Assembly (NCBI RefSeq): GCF_018991925.1
Contig: NW_024737068.1
Location: 3,931,910-3,995,909 of the forward strand
Direction of reading: 5' to 3'
DNA length: 64,000 bases
Source of the DNA: Homarus americanus
Taxonomy: Eukaryota > Arthropoda > Malacostraca > Decapoda > Nephropidae
Part shown: positions 1 through 9,543 of the stretch, piece by piece
Position numbering within the stretch: position 1 is the stretch's first letter
Layout: every line of letters begins with the position of its first letter
Made by a program: the position numbers and the translations under genes
Notes under the pieces: generated by a model
What the model saw: the letters and a program-made list of their open reading frames with translations, nothing else
The model's database searches: none
Told to the model about the DNA's origin: nothing

Positions 1-2384
1 GTGTTGCTGCACACCATAGAGAACATGTCTTTCTTGCTTCTGTTTCTACTCATCACCTCCCTGCTGACCACCTGAGCTCGGATGTAGCCTTCCCTCCTCT
101 CCTGGCTGTACACGTGACTGCTGGCCTCGCTCACTTGCTGTACACAACGCTCTATACTCTGGGTGTGCGAGGGCCAGGCAGGGACATGCATGGGGGTTGT
201 CCAGGAAAGCTCTGACTTGAACATTGGTGAGGCTGCAGGTAGAGGCTCACTGCCAGCCTGGATGTTGTCAGATCTGTAAGAGATCAGTGAGGTCTTGGCA
301 CCTGGGTGACAGGAGTCTTCCTGATGACCCTGAAGGAATCGTCACCAACTTCAATTCGTCATGCCCAGATCTCTCCTTAGTCTCATATCCAAAAGATCTT
401 TGACTGCCCTCTTCTCTCCTCCCCATCCTTACTGCAGAGCATTGTCTGCAAGACTGCCTCAGAGGATGAACCTGCCAGGAAGATCTCCTCACAGTCTGCT
501 CCACAATCTGAACAACCTTCATGGCTGACTCCTCCAGGGCTCAAGCTGGAAACATCTCGGACGGGAGAGCGATGACTTGACATAGTGTTGAACCAATTTA
601 GCCGTGGGCATCACGATGAATTGGACAATAAGTCTCAGGTTGTGAAGCTGGTTCCCTTTCAGTTTATGATGAGCGGCCCAAATTCTGCAGAACCTGAGAG
701 CCGTTGTGAGCCACCTAGAATGTGAAACTGGACCTATCTGCAGGTAAGCAAGTCTATCAGGCATGACCCCAGTTTTGATGGCACTGCAAATCATGTAACC
801 ATAGTACTGGTCAGTACTCAGGTCGTCAATGACAGTATGTGCAAGCTCAACGAGTGGAGGGCCAACTGTGATTTTTTCAAAGCTCGGATTTATTTCTAAC
901 TCAGTGGCAGAGTCCAGCATCTTGCCAAGAGGACCAGGCCATCTGTTGTTTGAAAGAGCCTTGCCATCCAGCTCCTGGATCAGATGTCTGAGTGGCAACT
1001 CGTTGGTGTGGAGGTCACAAACAATCCAAACCAGCTTCCTCCCAATCTTCCGCTCTATCCACTGTATGACCCCCCCTTGCCACCCTGTGTTCGTGTTGGT
1101 GCTGTCCCCTCAATGGCCTGCAGGGGTCTGGTCTACGTTCACTCTCTCTGAGCAGTTCTGTGTTATCTGCCACTATCTCCAGCGCTGGTTTCCTGATGTC
1201 ATCTTTCTCTGGAGTGAAATGCCTAAATACTTCCTCCTGGTTCCATTGCAGCAGATGATGTTCTCCTTCACCATGGCGAGACAACTTGTCAGAGAATCTT
1301 AACTTTTCCATGAACACTTTAGTGTCATCCCTTCTCCATCAAGAGACAAACAATTGATTCCATTTCTCTTATCCTTATCAAACTCCTCTTCTGGGTTACT
1401 GACAAGTTTTCTCCTGAGCTCTCCATACTTTTGTTATGATCTATCGCAGGTGAACATCATCAGGTGTTATCAAACCACCATCAATCCAGGCATTGCTATC
1501 TGCAGTTTCTCTGGAACCAGTGTGGTGTCGCATGCTGGCCAGAGCTGTATAGGGATATCTTTCCTATTTCGAATCTTATGCCTGGAAGGTTTGGGATCAT
1601 TATTTTCTGGGTTAGGGACAAAGTCACCATTCTCCTGGTCAGCACTCGGATCAGCCATGGGAAAGTCATTAAACTCTGAATCAGCTTGACTCCAATCATC
1701 GGCCTTTTTTACCTCACCCTGGGCCTTCTCAAGTCTCTTTTCCTCGGCAACTCTTCTCCTCTTCTGTCTCTCTGTGGCAGCCTCCTGTCTCTTGGACTCT
1801 GGAATATCTTGGCTAGAAATCATGAGAGCCCCTATACTGCCAGTCTTCTCTCTCTGTGCTTTGACAAATGCCAGTTCGATCACAGGAATCTTCAGTTCAC
1901 GCTTGCAAATACAGGAGATGTGGGCCTCGGATTTACAGTCACGATCGCATCCAAACTCAGGACAGAGAACAATTGGGCACTTGCAAGTAATTATGTCAAA
2001 TAACTGGTCCAGTTGCTTGGCAAAGCTGTCCTTAACTGCAAGTTTTCCTCTCCCAAGAGAGATATCTCTTGCCTTTTCCCAACTGGCTAGCAGTCTCTCA
2101 CTAATCTTCTTCTGACTTGTTATGACTGGAGGCTTGAACTGAGCGTTAGCCAGAGTGTACTGTGCCAAGACAGCTTTGGTCATATCACTGGTAATGTCTT
2201 TGTTTGTGTAAGTTCTTTGGTTCTTTTCACTGATTTGCCTGATTAAAACACCGTATCTCAAAGCATCTCTCAATGTAGGCAACTCCGACTTCAGGAGCTC
2301 TCTCCCAGACCCAAGATAGTGACTGAGATGGCTGGATTTTTGGTTCCTCGTCCTGACACAAGCAGCCATCGCAAATATTATCAA
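1..2384 (-). pseudogene. Broken copy of an arthropod multicopy gene of unknown function
   Basis: Reading the minus strand from 2384 to base 1, one protein can be followed through several frames. It has an intact N-terminal part (2384-1470), a middle part in shifted frames (about 1317-1015, then 998-519, with WIVCDLHTNELPLRHLIQ and SHSRWLTTALRFCRIW), and a C-terminal part in yet another frame (about 250-1, with SHTQSIERCVQ and ERREGYIRA). I recognise this block order from a family of long, uncharacterised proteins present in many copies in arthropod genomes. The family's usual D-G-T-x-x-N-T-G stretch falls where the copy is frameshifted (about 1110-1060). Frameshifts near 1350, 1010 and 520 make it a pseudogene or a poorly resolved gene. 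The C terminus may run past the left edge. I cannot assign a function; the multicopy pattern suggests a mobile origin, but no termini were seen. Confidence 0.62.
1470..2384 (-). CDS. Intact N-terminal ORF (304 aa) of the unknown arthropod multicopy protein
   Basis: This is the one unbroken section of the decayed gene. About residues 135-170 hold a Cys-rich segment (CKCPIVLCPEFGCDRDC, then CICKR) that could bind a metal. A strongly basic stretch follows (about residues 205-235, KRQEAATERQKRRRVAEEK), then an acidic Asp/Glu/Asn-rich tail. There is no signal peptide or membrane segment. The first Met may not be the true start, since MAACVRTRN, six residues in, is an equally good candidate. The ORF ends where the middle region of the family should continue, so it is a truncated product rather than a complete gene. 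Confidence 0.5.
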   Translation of the reverse strand: MIIFAMAACVRTRNQKSSHLSHYLGSGRELLKSELPTLRDALRYGVLIRQISEKNQRTYTNKDITSDMTKAVLAQYTLANAQFKPPVITSQKKISERLLASWEKARDISLGRGKLAVKDSFAKQLDQLFDIITCKCPIVLCPEFGCDRDCKSEAHISCICKRELKIPVIELAFVKAQREKTGSIGALMISSQDIPESKRQEAATERQKRRRVAEEKRLEKAQGEVKKADDWSQADSEFNDFPMADPSADQENGDFVPNPENNDPKPSRHKIRNRKDIPIQLWPACDTTLVPEKLQIAMPGLMVV

Positions 2385-2622
2385 CTTATAAATGCATCAG
2401 AATCTGAAACAGAAAAAAATATTGTTAGTTGGGTTGTTAAAGAATGAAGTCAGAAAGCAATGTTCACTATTTAATTGTAATGCACTAATGCAGCTGTACG
2501 TTAGATTTTCGATAAATTTCACGCTAAAATTTACCTAGCAAAAGGTTGCAAAATATTGAAACTGAAATTATTTTCTGTTTATATACACTACAATCTACCA
2601 AAAAAGTGATGGGCCATTAGTT

Positions 2623-4638
2623 TTAGCTGATCTTCCCTCCTATGACACACCCTAGTATGGCAAGCGGCTGCGCATCTTCCCGCAGGTGTATCCTCATAAG
2701 CGGACCCGCCATAGCCTTCAGTGGCGCGGTCCGTAGGGCCTCCTTCGTCACCAGCACTTCCAAGTACTCCTTCAGGAAGTAGGCCCTTGCGGCTGAAGGA
2801 GACGTCTCGCTGTGAAGAGGAAGCATCCGTGACTTGGGTGGAAGCGGGGCGGGAGTGGACACAGGTTCTGGGCAGCTCTGTGCGGCAGTGCCAGGCACGT
2901 CGCTCGTTGACTCACGCACCCTGCTGGCGGTGTACCGAGCAGCTGGGATCTGCTCGGGAAAGTCTCTGGACACCACGCCTATTTCCTTGCAGTGCTCCGA
3001 CAACAACAAGGGTGTAGCGAGAGTAGGCTGCACGTCCATCCATCCGTGACACGACCTGTCGCCGTAGGTGATCTCCGCTTGAAAGGAGCCCACAGCGTCC
3101 GGCATCTGGGAACCGTCCGCATTGTAATACAGCAGCTGCAGCGGTGGTTCCAGGTCGCTTTTGGTGAGGCCCAGTTTCTGGAGGTGCTTCAGGCCTATCA
3201 CCATAGCATCAGCGCCGGTGTCCGGTATCACCTCGATGTGACCCGACACATCACCGTGTGTGACGGCGACGCGGATGGTAGGGGAAGGGGTAGCCCTGGG
3301 GCGTGTGGTCGATTCCACTCTCCTGATGAGACTCAGCTGCTGCTTGGGGCTGCGTGGGCCATCTGAAGGGGGCTGCGTGCGAATCACCCCGAGGGAAGTG
3401 CGCTGCTTTCCTCCTCGTCTCGGGCTTTTGGGCTTGGGTTGGCGGCAGCACTTGTCGTAATGTCCATAGCGACCATAGGCCTGACACTTGTGGCCTCGTG
3501 CAGGGCACCTGTCTGTGTTAGACCAGTGGCCCTTACGGTCACATCCGCGACACAGTGCGCCGGCGGCCGGGCATGTCTTGGGGCCATGCTGCTTTCCACA
3601 GCTGCCACAGGAAGCACTAGGCGGAGGCGTGGAAGAACGTGCAGCAGCCTTCACGTTGTTGGCTGCTTTCTTACCCTTCTTGTACTGTGAGATAGCTCTC
3701 ACAGCAGGTGGGACACGTAAGGCAGAGGTGGTGGACTTGGTGGCCTCGTATGACCGACATTCAGTCACTGCCACCTGGAGTTTGGAGGAAGCGTCCAGGG
3801 AGATGAGTCGCTGCACCAACTCTTCTTGCCTGACACCTGTCAAGATCCCGTGCTTAATCCAGGCTTCCTCACATTCCTGGCTGTGCGCATTGCAGATGTC
3901 GATCTCCGACAAACTCTCTAAACGTACAAAAAAGTCGTCAAAGGATTCATTCTCCGCCTGCTTGCAGCTGGTGAAGGCACGGCGACGCAAAGCCTCGTTA
4001 TTCCGACCTTTAACATGCTCCTGTAAAAGGTCGAGCACATCCGTCACTGAAGACGCAGAATCGGGAGGCACTTTCAACGTGTGCTCCAAGACTCTCTGGG
4101 TCTCAAGCGACAAACACATCCGCAGTTGGATGAGCTGTTTGTTTGGAGGCATGCTATCAAGGTCCACCATCGTGGAGTAATCTGTCCACCGCCGCCTCTA
4201 CTCACGAAAAAGCTGAAACGTGACGTCTGGTGAGAGGGCGGGTGGGGGTTGAACAGATGCCTTGGGAGCTGTTGGAGTAGCAAGAGTACCTGGAGGACGC
4301 TGGTGTGATGGAGGAGGGAGGGTACTGGCGCCTTGGTGCGCACTACCTGCGAGTGAGGGAGGGTGGGTTAGCGCCAGGGTCGCCAATATTGCATCAAAGC
4401 GCGCCTTTTCCTCCTCTCTTCGTATTTCCTCCCTCTGAAATTCCATCTCTCTGCGTCTCTCGTCCCTGTCGTCCATCCACCTCAGAATTGTGGCAATGTC
4501 CATCGCTGGAGGTGGAGGATGAGAGGCAGTGGGCGCAGAAGCTCCATCTGCGCCCGGTAGAGGGGAAGGTGGGGAGTCGTGTTTCCCATCTTGACGTTGT
4601 CCCTTCTTACCGCCCATCTTAGTATGCTTGAACTGCAC
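2623..4638 (-). pseudogene. gag-protease polyprotein of Ty3/gypsy element, one in-frame TAG
   Basis: One reading frame covers both parts. The upstream part (4638-4201) is a Pro-rich N terminus followed by a charged Arg/Glu helix (DERRREMEFQREEIRREEEK). It is interrupted by TAG at 4200-4198, then continues as RRRWTDYS and a 515-residue part starting at 4170. The latter contains the capsid-like region (LIQLRMCLSLETQRVLEHTL), Cys/His knuckles at about residues 188-200 and 207-222 (a third, at 229-241, has lost one Cys to Tyr), and the aspartic protease motif DTGADAMV at about residue 317. The likely start is MGGKKGQ at 4617. The TAG could be a TGG (Trp) mutated to stop, because Trp would fit the surrounding EWRRRW pattern; programmed readthrough is the less likely alternative. 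The C terminus reads into foreign sequence (LGCVIGGKIS). Confidence 0.8.
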
Positions 4639-4735
4639 TGTTTAGTATATAAAGTGGCGCCTCATCCGCTCGAACCACATATATATGACATAAACAGCGC
4701 AGAAATAACGCATAGAGTCCACTGTTCTGTCCGTG

Positions 4736-4790
4736 AGTGCGTGCGTGCGTGCGTGCATGCGTGCGTGCGTGCATGCGTGTGTGTGTGTCT
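4736..4790. repeat. (GCGT)n / (GT)n microsatellite
   Basis: Imperfect GTGC-GTGC repeats with interspersed GCATGC steps run into (GT)n. It lies in the leader between the gypsy LTR and gag. Confidence 0.9.
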
Positions 4791-5146
4791 GAGAGAGCAA
4801 ATCGTAGTGGCCTTAATGCGGGTGGCTAGAGCCGCCGCGGAGGTAAGAACGTTAGTGTCTCCCCGGATGTCACACGAGAAGGGTGTACAGTACGCCTGCG
4901 TGCTCCATGGATACCACAAAAAACAGGCCAATGCTCAACTCTCAGCTCTAAACACACTAATACACTGACACTAACACTGCCACCGTCACGAAAACGCACT
5001 CTGCCCACGAAACACTGCACGTCGCGGCGAAACACAACGTAACACAACACAACACACTAGAGTCGACACGCACATCACCGGCAGACGTAACTGTCTCAGC
5101 ATTGTTTACAACACTTGTAAGTCCACAAATCCTACTCACTGCGCCA

Positions 5147-5476
5147 TGAAGGTTCCAAGTGTTCCCTGAAGAAAGCAGTGATGGGTAGGGAAACACCGGG
5201 TAACACTGAAGTCCATTTATTAACGGATAGGAGAGATACAAGTAGTGAGCGGCTTGCGTATGAAGTGCCATGCACGACCCACGGAGTCAGACTGAGTCTG
5301 CATTGCCATATGGCAGCCTCGGGGCAATGTTGCCACATGACTCGTGCATTGTTGCCACGTAATTACATAAATAGATGCTACTCGGCACAGTAGCTTATAT
5401 ACAAGGTTGCTACTCGGCTAAGTAGCTTATACACAAGGTTGCTACTCGGCACAGTAGCTTAGATACATAACCTACA
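5147..5476 (-). repeat. 5' LTR of the minus-strand Ty3/gypsy element
   Basis: It begins TGTAGGTTATG and ends ..CCTTCA on the minus strand, so it has TG..CA ends. It matches the solo LTR at 7663-7941. The U3 carries about three copies of a ~43-bp unit (GCTACT-CGGCACAGTAGCTT, 5376-5470) where the solo LTR has about two, which explains the length difference (330 versus 279 bp). A primer-binding-site-like sequence abuts the CA end. Confidence 0.8.
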
Positions 5477-6869
5477 GTTACCGCATAATATAAATCTTGG
5501 GGAAGGGGGGAGCTTTGTCATGATCATAATGACGGCTAACCTGAAAACCCTAAGGAATCATATTACGCTTAAACGTCCACAAAACCTTCTGAGTCCCCCA
5601 GTGGAAACGTCCTCCGTTTTCTCTGTTTCCTTGTTGACATCATCGAGAGGCCATCTTTATCTGAAGGGAACTTTGAATATACTCCGCGGGTTTCGTAGCA
5701 AGACGCTGTATGTTGGGACCTGTTGCCATCCAACCCTTGGTAATCAATTTAATTCTTACTTTTGATAGCTCAGTCAGAACATTGTTTGTGAAGATAATAG
5801 TCGGGAATGAAACTGAGTTCGTAGTCTCAGTTCAAACGTCAGAGTGTACAATAAAGTAATTCATCGAAATAAGTAGGTGGAATCCTTGACCTAGTTTGAG
5901 TGAGGGTGCCGCGGGCATTTCAACCGTTAGTAAGTGCTCGGCCCTTCACCCACACAGGTAGGTCATTCCACTACGTGTTGTAAGTCGCCCTTCTTTAAGT
6001 GATTTGACCCCAATTAATAGTTGATTATGCAAGTGTTACAGTAACGTAGTTGATACGCTTTGAGTGAAGTAATGTTTACGTCTTTAACGTCCTCTGAAAC
6101 GTGATGTCGTTGTCACAGTTAGTAAGTGCTCGGCCCTTCACCCACACAGGTCCCTTAACGCAGCCTTTTCCGTGTCTGTAGCTTGGATGTTGTATCCACT
6201 AGTCTGGAGAGATGTCCGAGGTCCAGTAGGATCAGTTATCTTCGTGAGACCCGACCGTCAGAAACTTCAGTACTACCTATGGGCCCCATAGCTGGCCTGT
6301 CTGACCCTAACGCTCGGCCAGCGAGGTGACCCCGGATCACCAAGCCACACACAACTACCAGCCCCCATCATTGGTGGATGAGTGTCTAGCTCAGTAGGGC
6401 TATTTGTGTGGTGGTGTTATTCCACTGGGATCTTCAGAGTTCGTTGGAAAGTACCCTATGGTGGCGGGACCCCATGGCGGTTGCTTGAGTATCACTCCTG
6501 ACGACTGAGTGTTGTAGTGGCAGTTGCCCCTGGTTTTAATGGTGCTAAGTTACTGTAAGAGTTTGTGTGTTATTATGTATGTCCACCCAGTAGTGGTGTG
6601 AGTATTTTGAGCCTGAGGGCATAGTTTCAGGAGTTCGTCTGTTGGTACATATAACTTTCCCCTACCTCCATTTTAAAGTCTAAATAAATATTGTATTTGT
6701 ATATTGTGTCTCTTATTTACCTACAGTATCTACCGTTATTTCTTCCCTATTACTTGATACTATAATTACATATACCCATGAGCCTCTTCTCGTCACGTTA
6801 CCAATGGTTGTAAGTATTAAAGAAAATTGTCATAAGAGGCACAGGCCCTTATACACTGACTCTCGTCAG
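5477..6869. other. Non-coding region with a 34-bp direct repeat and an LTR-like 3' part
   Basis: No convincing ORF. The 34-bp segment starting GTTAGTAAGTGCTCGGCCC occurs at 5926-5959 and again at 6118-6151. From about 6170 the sequence becomes more GC-rich. It ends at about 6549-6725 with TGTTATTATG... AATAAATATT ...CTTATTTACCTACA, which resembles an LTR R/U5 with a polyadenylation signal. No matching partner LTR or target duplication was found, so it is not called an element. Confidence 0.35.
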
Positions 6870-6884
6870 ACGGTAATGATGGGT

Positions 6885-7213
6885 GGTAGAGGGCGTGACA
6901 GAAAGTTTGCTGCAGCAGTTATGGTTGTGCTGATGCTAGAGAAGAAAAATAAAAAACAGAAAAGAAGGTGTTGGATAAAGCACTGGGTGGAACGACGAGG
7001 TGAACTGGGAGCTAACAACAGGCTTTGAAAGAATTACAGATAGAAGATGCTCAACCGTTCCGTAATCTTACCCGTATGTCAGCAGTTCAGGTGGAAGAGT
7101 TGGTGAAATTGATTGGACCATTAATTTTCAAGAGAGACACTTGGATGAGGGAAGCCATTTCAGTTCATGAGCAAGTTATTGTAAAGCTTTGGTGTTGGGC
7201 ATCAGGTAAGTAA
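6885..7213 (+). pseudogene. Harbinger-type (HARBI1-like) transposase, N-terminal fragment
   Basis: The first frame ends with WIKHWVERRGELGANNRL. After a frameshift near 7022 it continues as LKELQIEDAQPFRNLTRMS and RDTWMREAISVHEQVIVKL. This is the region upstream of the DDE nuclease core in HARBI1-like transposases, where W-W..R-ELG and E..D...F.NF.RM and TxMR.AI...E are typical. It stops at WASG followed by GTAAGT, so the fragment may once have continued through an intron. No catalytic residue remains. A single-base frameshift and the loss of the rest make it non-functional. Confidence 0.65.
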
Positions 7214-7662
7214 ATAACAAAAATACACCCAAGCGTCCTGTCCAATGCCAATAATTAGTATTGATGTTCAAGTGCTTAAATTCAAATAACCTACACTTGT
7301 TGCATCAATGAATATACTGTAAATTCATCGTCAATAGTCTGATAACCATCTACAGTTAATTAGAAGTGAAATACTCATGGGAAACAGATAATATCTACCA
7401 AATCCATCTGTTGACCTTGAACATGACTTTTCAGGGTGAATACACTTGACGTTTGAATTAGACTTATTAATATATTGATGAGATTGCCTTCAAATCCATA
7501 CTTCACCTCTCGAGAGCAATGTCAGATTGCGAGCCTGGTTTGCACAGCTGAGAGTTGACGTGACAGTTGTTGACTACCATATGTCCACCCGATAGCAAAC
7601 TAGCAGAGAGTAGCTCTCCGACAGTAAACTCAAACTATCTGACAGTTACTCTCAGAGCCACG

Positions 7663-7941
7663 TGTAGGTTATGTATCTATGCTACTGTGCCAAGTAGCAA
7701 CCTTGTAAATAAGCTACTGTGCCGAGTAGCATTTATATATATAATTGCGTGGCAACACTGCACGTGTTATGTGGCAACATTGCCCCGAGGCTGCCATATG
7801 GCAAGGCAGTCTTAGTCTGACTGTGTGAGCCGTGCATGGCACACGCTATTCACCGCTTGTATTTCTCCTATCCCTTAATAAACGGACTTCAGTGTTTCCC
7901 TACCCATCACTGCATTCTTCAGGGAACACTTGTAACCATCA
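7663..7941 (+). repeat. Solo LTR of the Ty3/gypsy family, with 5-bp target duplication
   Basis: TGTAGGTTATG...AACCATCA is flanked directly on both sides by CCACG (7658-7662 and 7942-7946). It matches the LTR at 5147-5476 in opposite orientation. Solo LTRs arise by recombination between the two LTRs of a full element, so a complete copy once sat here. Confidence 0.85.
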
Positions 7942-8153
7942 CCACGTCCACTTGATAGTATTGCTGTCGACAGCACTCTCGACAGCACTTTACTCTCAAG
8001 TGGACACGGGCCCTTAGACTCTCAGACTGTGAGTTCGGATGTAACTGACAGAGTTGACCAAATGGCTAGCATACTAGCGGAATACGTAAGCAGTGTATTC
8101 ATCGTAGAAGACAAAGGTCAAATACCTGAATTTTTTAACAATTTAGCAGGGTG

Positions 8154-8268
8154 CTCTATGAAAACCCTGGTGTTAAGAAAAGGAGAAAGTTAAAATATTA
8201 TTACGTCTTTCTCAAAGAAGTTGTTACATCACTAACCATTAATACTTTTAAAAATAGATTGGATAAGT
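8154..8268 (+). pseudogene. 3' end of a LINE-type ORF, left half (interrupted by the CsRn1-type element)
   Basis: An in-frame segment ends in VVTSLTINTFKNRLDK, which resembles the last residues of the reverse-transcriptase ORF of CR1/L2-type LINEs (..LNTFKNRLD..). The frame is interrupted by the LTR element at 8269 and resumes after the duplicated target AAGT at 13231. The segment is short, so the LINE clade cannot be named. Confidence 0.5.
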
Positions 8269-8708
8269 TGTAGTAGATATTTTCCCCTACAACGTCGATT
8301 TGTCGCTGACCACCTGAACCAGCGGCGAGTTCCTCAGACCAAGCTTAGCTTTCAGGCTGGGCGGTGATTGGCCAGTTTCTGCCTTTCACCTCAGCCAATC
8401 AGCAGCGCCGCTCACTTCCGGCGGACTCGTATAAATACCCCCAGCCTCGCCGTGAAGATGATTTCAGTTTCACCACTTTTCCTTCAACTCCTAATAATCT
8501 TCTTTCACCTCTTAACTAAAGACTTCGTATCGTATTGTATCGAAGATGATTCTACTCAACGCTCTCAAACAGACAAGACCTCTTCTCACCACACAGCAAC
8601 TCCCTAGCACTGCATTGTACATATAATATATTTTATAGAAAACGCCATTGTGAGTTTCCCTTTTCACCCCCATCCTTAGTGCAAGATCTCCTACAAGTAA
8701 ACGCTACA
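8269..8708 (+). repeat. 5' LTR of the CsRn1-type element
   Basis: Starts TGTAGTAGATA and ends GCTACA. It includes two CCAAT-type boxes (AGCCAATCAGCAG and, inverted, GTGATTGGCCAG), a TATA box (GTATAAATACC, about 8429) and a polyadenylation-like region. It is 76 bp longer than the 3' LTR, because the 3' copy lacks the segment between two GAAGATGATT repeats (8454-8463 and 8540-8549 region). Confidence 0.85.
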
Positions 8709-8709
8709 A

Positions 8710-9543
8710 ATGGATGAGAAACGGATCACTCTTCCAGTCTTCAATCACAACATTGAAGACTGGCTAATCCACATGGAGGCAGCTCTCATCAGCTCTACAG
8801 CTACAGACGAACAGAAGTACGTTGCCGTGGTCTGTTCCCTGCCCACAGAAGTCACCACACAAGTCTCAGAAGTCATCACTAAGCCACCAGATGACAACAA
8901 ATTCACAGCTCTACGAGACGGTCTCAAGAGGCGATACCAGCGGCCTGACACCAGTCTCCCGCAAGACCTATCCGGTCTCTCCCTCGGCAACTCAACGTCT
9001 GCACGTCTATGGGATGAGATGCGGAGACTGAATTCCCGCCACACAGACAGGATTCCTGACACAATCCTGCGCCAGCTTCACACTCAGAAGCTCCCTGTAA
9101 AAATTCGTCTCGCCCTCTCGGCATTGGGCTACTCTACTACCTCGGCGACCTATGCAGCCATGGCAGACAGAGTATTCCACGAATACACTGCTGTGTGCCA
9201 TGCTGCCGCGGACAACTCACCAGCCACACCGTCACTTTCCTCTGATCTTGTCAACCGGACGAGCAACTCCTCACAAGACATGAGGGTCCTGTTACAGTCT
9301 CTACCCCGCATGATGGACACCCTCGAGCAGCTCTGCTCCTCCATGCCTGCTGCTGCTCCTGTTCCTGCCCCACGTACTGTGTCCTACCAGCCCCGACATC
9401 TTCGTCCTGCCTCGGACACCGCCGCCAGCTCCCAACACAGTGCACCTACCCTCTGCTGGTACCATCAACGCTTCGGTGCTAACACTAGACATTGTGAGGC
9501 TCCCTGCAACTACTCGGGAAGCTGCATCGATGGGGATTGGTAG
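8710..9543 (+). CDS. Gag of the CsRn1-type element (277 aa)
   Basis: This is the one intact ORF of the element. The N-terminal half (EDWLIHMEAAL...LKRRY) is the capsid-like part that binds and packages element RNA. A Pro/Ala/Ser-rich linker follows. The C-terminal box is CWYH..HCEAPC (C249, H252, C262, C266), a zinc-binding CHCC arrangement rather than the usual CCHC knuckle. The Met lies only one base after the LTR, so there is no leader. The homologous ATG in the short relative at 13429-15009 is preceded by about 30 bp with a primer-binding site. The ORF ends just before the protease region, which overlaps it by a few bases in another frame. Confidence 0.8.
   Translation: MDEKRITLPVFNHNIEDWLIHMEAALISSTATDEQKYVAVVCSLPTEVTTQVSEVITKPPDDNKFTALRDGLKRRYQRPDTSLPQDLSGLSLGNSTSARLWDEMRRLNSRHTDRIPDTILRQLHTQKLPVKIRLALSALGYSTTSATYAAMADRVFHEYTAVCHAAADNSPATPSLSSDLVNRTSNSSQDMRVLLQSLPRMMDTLEQLCSSMPAAAPVPAPRTVSYQPRHLRPASDTAASSQHSAPTLCWYHQRFGANTRHCEAPCNYSGSCIDGDW

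Larger units (their letters stand above)
2623..5476 (-). mobile_element. Truncated Ty3/gypsy LTR retrotransposon (5' LTR, gag-protease, start of RT)
   Basis: On the minus strand the order is LTR (5476-5147), a leader, gag-protease (4638-2623), then an abrupt end a few dozen codons past the protease, where reverse transcriptase should begin (residues resembling the LKAM-GPxMxIHLRED entry segment). RNase H, integrase and the 3' LTR are absent, so this is a 5' fragment. Directly after the LTR terminal CA comes TGGCGCAGTGAGTAGGA (5146-5130), the expected position and opening of a tRNA primer-binding site. A solo LTR of the same family lies at 7663-7941. Confidence 0.8.
6870..8013 (+). mobile_element. 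PIF/Harbinger DNA transposon remnant, interrupted by a solo LTR
   Basis: The left part encodes the N-terminal third of a Harbinger-type transposase (6885-7213). The right end reads CTCAAGTGGACACGGGCCC followed by TTA (8014-8016), which fits the G/C-rich terminal sequence and 3-bp TTA target of this superfamily. A related end-like string (GAGGCACAGGCCCTTA) also occurs at about 6837-6852, so the left boundary is not fixed. The bulk of the transposase is missing. The solo gypsy LTR at 7663-7941 was inserted later, because its 5-bp target duplication lies within this sequence. Confidence 0.55.

Noticed and set aside
829..2115. Several + strand ORFs of 100-157 codons
   Set aside because: They are antisense to the unknown multicopy protein, whose minus-strand motifs are recognisable.
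3488..4180. 230-codon + strand ORF
   Set aside because: It is the antisense shadow of the gypsy gag-protease coding region, which has clear zinc knuckles and DTGAD on the minus strand.
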